Shown in pieces: positions 61,978 to 64,000 of a stretch of 64,000 nucleotides of DNA. The DNA comes from Carboxylicivirga marina (GTDB taxonomy: Bacteria > Bacteroidota > Bacteroidia > Bacteroidales > Marinilabiliaceae). Under the pieces are notes generated by a model that searched no databases, was not told where the DNA came from, and worked only from the letters and a program-made list of their open reading frames with translations. The DNA lies in NCBI RefSeq assembly GCF_016612505.1, contig NZ_JAENRR010000013.1, positions 1 to 64,000 of the forward strand, in the 5' to 3' direction. The number at the start of each line of letters is the position of its first letter. The first letter of the stretch is position 1. A program made the position numbers and the translations under genes.

Positions 61978-63240
61978 TTATTCAAACTTCCACTCCGAAG
62001 CTTTTAAGACATAACGTGCAGTTTTGCGGCTCATCTGAGAATCAACAACTTCCTTTCCGGTAATCACCTCATTAATGGCTTCATCGGTATAATGTCGAAT
62101 GGTGACCAGCTCCATCTCCTCGTTGTAACGTACATCAAACTGCTCTTGAAGTTCTTCAATGGCTGCCTTCACATATTTTGTATCATCCACACAAACTGAG
62201 AAATTCAATGCCGATGTTTGCATCATATTTAAAGTAACACGGTGATTGGAGAAGATATGGAAGATATCGCTCAAACTTTCCTCCATAATAAAAGAGAAAT
62301 CTCTGGGCGACATAGAGATGAGCATCTGGTTTCGTTTTAATACATATATCGGTTGAAGCTCTTTTGTTTGCTCACTACTTTTTATCACGGTACCAACATC
62401 TTGTGGCTCCACAAACGACTTAACCAATAGAGGTATATGCTTATTCTGCAAAGGCTTTAGTGTCTTTGGGTGAATCACCTGAGCGCCGTAATAGGTCAGC
62501 TCAATGGCCTCCCAATACGAAAGTTCATCAATCTTTGTGGCTTTCGCATACCAACGTGGGTCAGCATTTAGTACACCAGGCACATCTTTCCAAATAGCCA
62601 GGTACTCAGCATCCATCACATGGGCTATAATTGCACCGGTATAATCAGAGCCTTCGCGTCCTAATGTGGTGGTTAAATTATTCTCAGTAGATCCTATAAA
62701 TCCTTGCGTTACCCAAATATTCCCATTGCCGGTTTCTAAATTATCCTGCATCAACGATTGCGTCAGTTTCCAGTTCACATTGGCGCTGCGGTAACAATCA
62801 TCGGTACGGATATATTTACGAATATCCAGCCATTCATTAGCGATATTGATACTATTTAAATAGGCGCTAATAATAGTGGTACTCAACAATTCACCAAAGG
62901 GCACAATCTGGTCGTATTCGAAGTCATAGTTAAGCGATGGCTCTGTACAAAGCTTGGCATCCAACTGAGAGATAAGTAGATTAATACAAGCATTTCCATC
63001 TTCCAATAAATCATTAACAATTTTAAAGTGATAGCTTTTTAAAGCGTCAAAACGCTCTTGCAATAAAGTGTTATCTTTTTGCATATACGCCTCAACAATG
63101 GCCTCCATTGCATTGGTGGTTTTACCCATTGCCGACACCACAATAAATAACTGACCGTCATAATGCTTAATTATCTCTGCCAGATTCCTGACCCCTGAAG
63201 CATCTTTAACCGAAGCCCCACCAAATTTGAATACTCTCAT
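61978..63240 (-). CDS. Aspartate kinase
   Basis: A 420-residue monofunctional aspartate kinase that phosphorylates aspartate, feeding lysine, threonine and methionine synthesis. The kinase opening is FKFGGASVKDASGVRNLAEI, and FIVVSAMGKTTNAM, TLGREGSDYTGA and YYGAQVIHPKTL are also typical. The C-terminal about 120 residues (FIMEESLSDIFHIFSNHRVTLNM, in part) form the ACT regulatory region, implying amino-acid feedback. It does not continue into homoserine dehydrogenase, so it is unlike ThrA. It is divergent from fbp. Confidence 0.92.
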   Translation of the reverse strand: MRVFKFGGASVKDASGVRNLAEIIKHYDGQLFIVVSAMGKTTNAMEAIVEAYMQKDNTLLQERFDALKSYHFKIVNDLLEDGNACINLLISQLDAKLCTEPSLNYDFEYDQIVPFGELLSTTIISAYLNSINIANEWLDIRKYIRTDDCYRSANVNWKLTQSLMQDNLETGNGNIWVTQGFIGSTENNLTTTLGREGSDYTGAIIAHVMDAEYLAIWKDVPGVLNADPRWYAKATKIDELSYWEAIELTYYGAQVIHPKTLKPLQNKHIPLLVKSFVEPQDVGTVIKSSEQTKELQPIYVLKRNQMLISMSPRDFSFIMEESLSDIFHIFSNHRVTLNMMQTSALNFSVCVDDTKYVKAAIEELQEQFDVRYNEEMELVTIRHYTDEAINEVITGKEVVDSQMSRKTARYVLKASEWKFE

Positions 63241-63402
63241 GCTATAAAATTACATCTTCGATTGGTTTCGCAAAAACATGTAAAACAAAAAATTACTTTC
63301 AATTTATAACTATTTCCTTTCAGCGCACAACAAGTGAGCCTTGTCATTGTTAAGCACCAAAGCATTAGCTAATCTTACAAATCAACACTAATTCCAATTT
63401 AC

Positions 63403-64000
63403 ATGACAAAATTTGAAGTAACAACCCTAAACGAATTCATCCTCAAAAGCCAGATGGAGCTGGACTACAAGGCAGATGGAGGATTTTCGCACATGCTCCA
63501 CCATATTGGCACAGCAGCTCGCATTGTTAATCGTGAAGTAAACAAAGCCGGTTTGGTTGATGTTCTTGGCGAAGCAGGAAACACCAATGTACAAGGTGAA
63601 GACCAGAAGAAACTGGACATCATTGCCAATGAGTATTTTATTGATGCCATGCACAGTTGTGGTGAAATATGCGCCATTGCTTCTGAAGAGAACGAGAGCT
63701 TCATCTTTTTTGATGATGAAATAGCGAAAAATGCGAAGTATGTGTTTATGATGGATCCACTTGATGGCTCATCAAATATTGATGTGAATGTTTCCATTGG
63801 CACCATTTTCTCGATATACAAGCGCGTAACACCAGAAGGTACGCAGGCTACAATGGAAGACTTCCTGCAAAAAGGAACAGAACAGGTAGCATCAGGCTAT
63901 ATTTTGTATGGTAGCTCAACCATGCTGGTATATACAACCGGAGAAGGTGTTAATGGCTTTACGCTTGACCCATCCATAGGTGAATTTTGCCTCTCACACC
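63403..64000 (+). CDS. fbp: Fructose-1,6-bisphosphatase class I (partial, cut by window edge)
   Basis: The frame opens at ATG 63403 ([20 protein letters not shown]) and is still open at 64000, giving 199 of roughly 330 expected residues. The metal-binding signature [23 protein letters not shown] (in part) and the region [14 protein letters not shown] with the metal-binding glutamates identify the class I enzyme, which hydrolyses fructose 1,6-bisphosphate in gluconeogenesis. The C-terminal catalytic part lies outside the window. It is divergent from aspartate kinase. Confidence 0.93.
   Translation, partial: MTKFEVTTLNEFILKSQMELDYKADGGFSHMLHHIGTAARIVNREVNKAGLVDVLGEAGNTNVQGEDQKKLDIIANEYFIDAMHSCGEICAIASEENESFIFFDDEIAKNAKYVFMMDPLDGSSNIDVNVSIGTIFSIYKRVTPEGTQATMEDFLQKGTEQVASGYILYGSSTMLVYTTGEGVNGFTLDPSIGEFCLSH

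Overview
The window is ordinary chromosome from a member of the Bacteroidota, most likely an anaerobic or facultative marine lineage near the Marinilabiliales (order-level placement is a guess). It is AT-rich and gene-dense. Promoters fit the Bacteroidota pattern (TTG, 19-20 nt, TAnnTTTG). Type IX secretion (T9SS) parts are present: a PorT-family barrel, a PorP/SprF-like protein and a very large protein with a gliding-motility-type C-terminal sorting domain. Other lineage markers are a lipoprotein TamA-like barrel and an M56-TonB sensor with a BlaI repressor.

Layout. 1-9.4 kb, mostly minus strand: TamL-like assembly barrel, a SpoU rRNA methylase (plus strand), an FAD dehydrogenase, PorT, UbiE/MenG, a TlpA-type thioredoxin and small PurL. 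9.5-19.9 kb: a tightly coupled SDR/Ldh dehydrogenase pair, a nitroreductase, an NfeD-like/flotillin pair, dapA opposite an ACT-like protein, a soluble PAS histidine kinase, and the BlaI/M56-TonB pair. 20-31.4 kb: a 1097-residue BNR/VPS10-like exported protein, two small genes (one a 42-residue lipoprotein), gap, then the PorP-like and 1520-residue T9SS pair. 31.8-48.2 kb: a MacB-type permease, aconitase, EamA transporter, S9 peptidase, DbpA-like helicase, an unknown 696-residue exported protein, divergent oxyR/dps, an HI0933-type flavoprotein and a nucleoside kinase with a TGS-like front end.

The accessory part is 48.3-58.4 kb. It is a run of unrelated minus-strand genes: SDR, cupin, lipoprotein, XRE regulator, FGE-like protein, GDCCVxC protein, YjdF, a RAYT transposase, an alpha/beta hydrolase, a TonB-like protein, a membrane protein and a DUF6261-like protein. 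Inside it is a small REP/RAYT family. One unit is complete, with a transposase gene between hairpin-forming inverted ends. A second has the same ends but an in-frame 378-bp deletion of the transposase. A third is reduced to REP hairpins. Upstream of the DUF6261-like gene is an array of five dyad-symmetric units spaced 42, 41, 42 and 42 bp, about four helical turns. This is the most unusual non-coding structure in the window.

58.7-64 kb returns to housekeeping: a polyprenol-phosphate glycosyltransferase, dihydroorotase, an unknown lipoprotein, aspartate kinase, and a class I fructose-1,6-bisphosphatase cut by the window edge. I see no rRNA, tRNA, CRISPR array or prophage. No wholly new multi-gene system is demonstrable; the best candidates are the phased dyad array and the REP/RAYT family.
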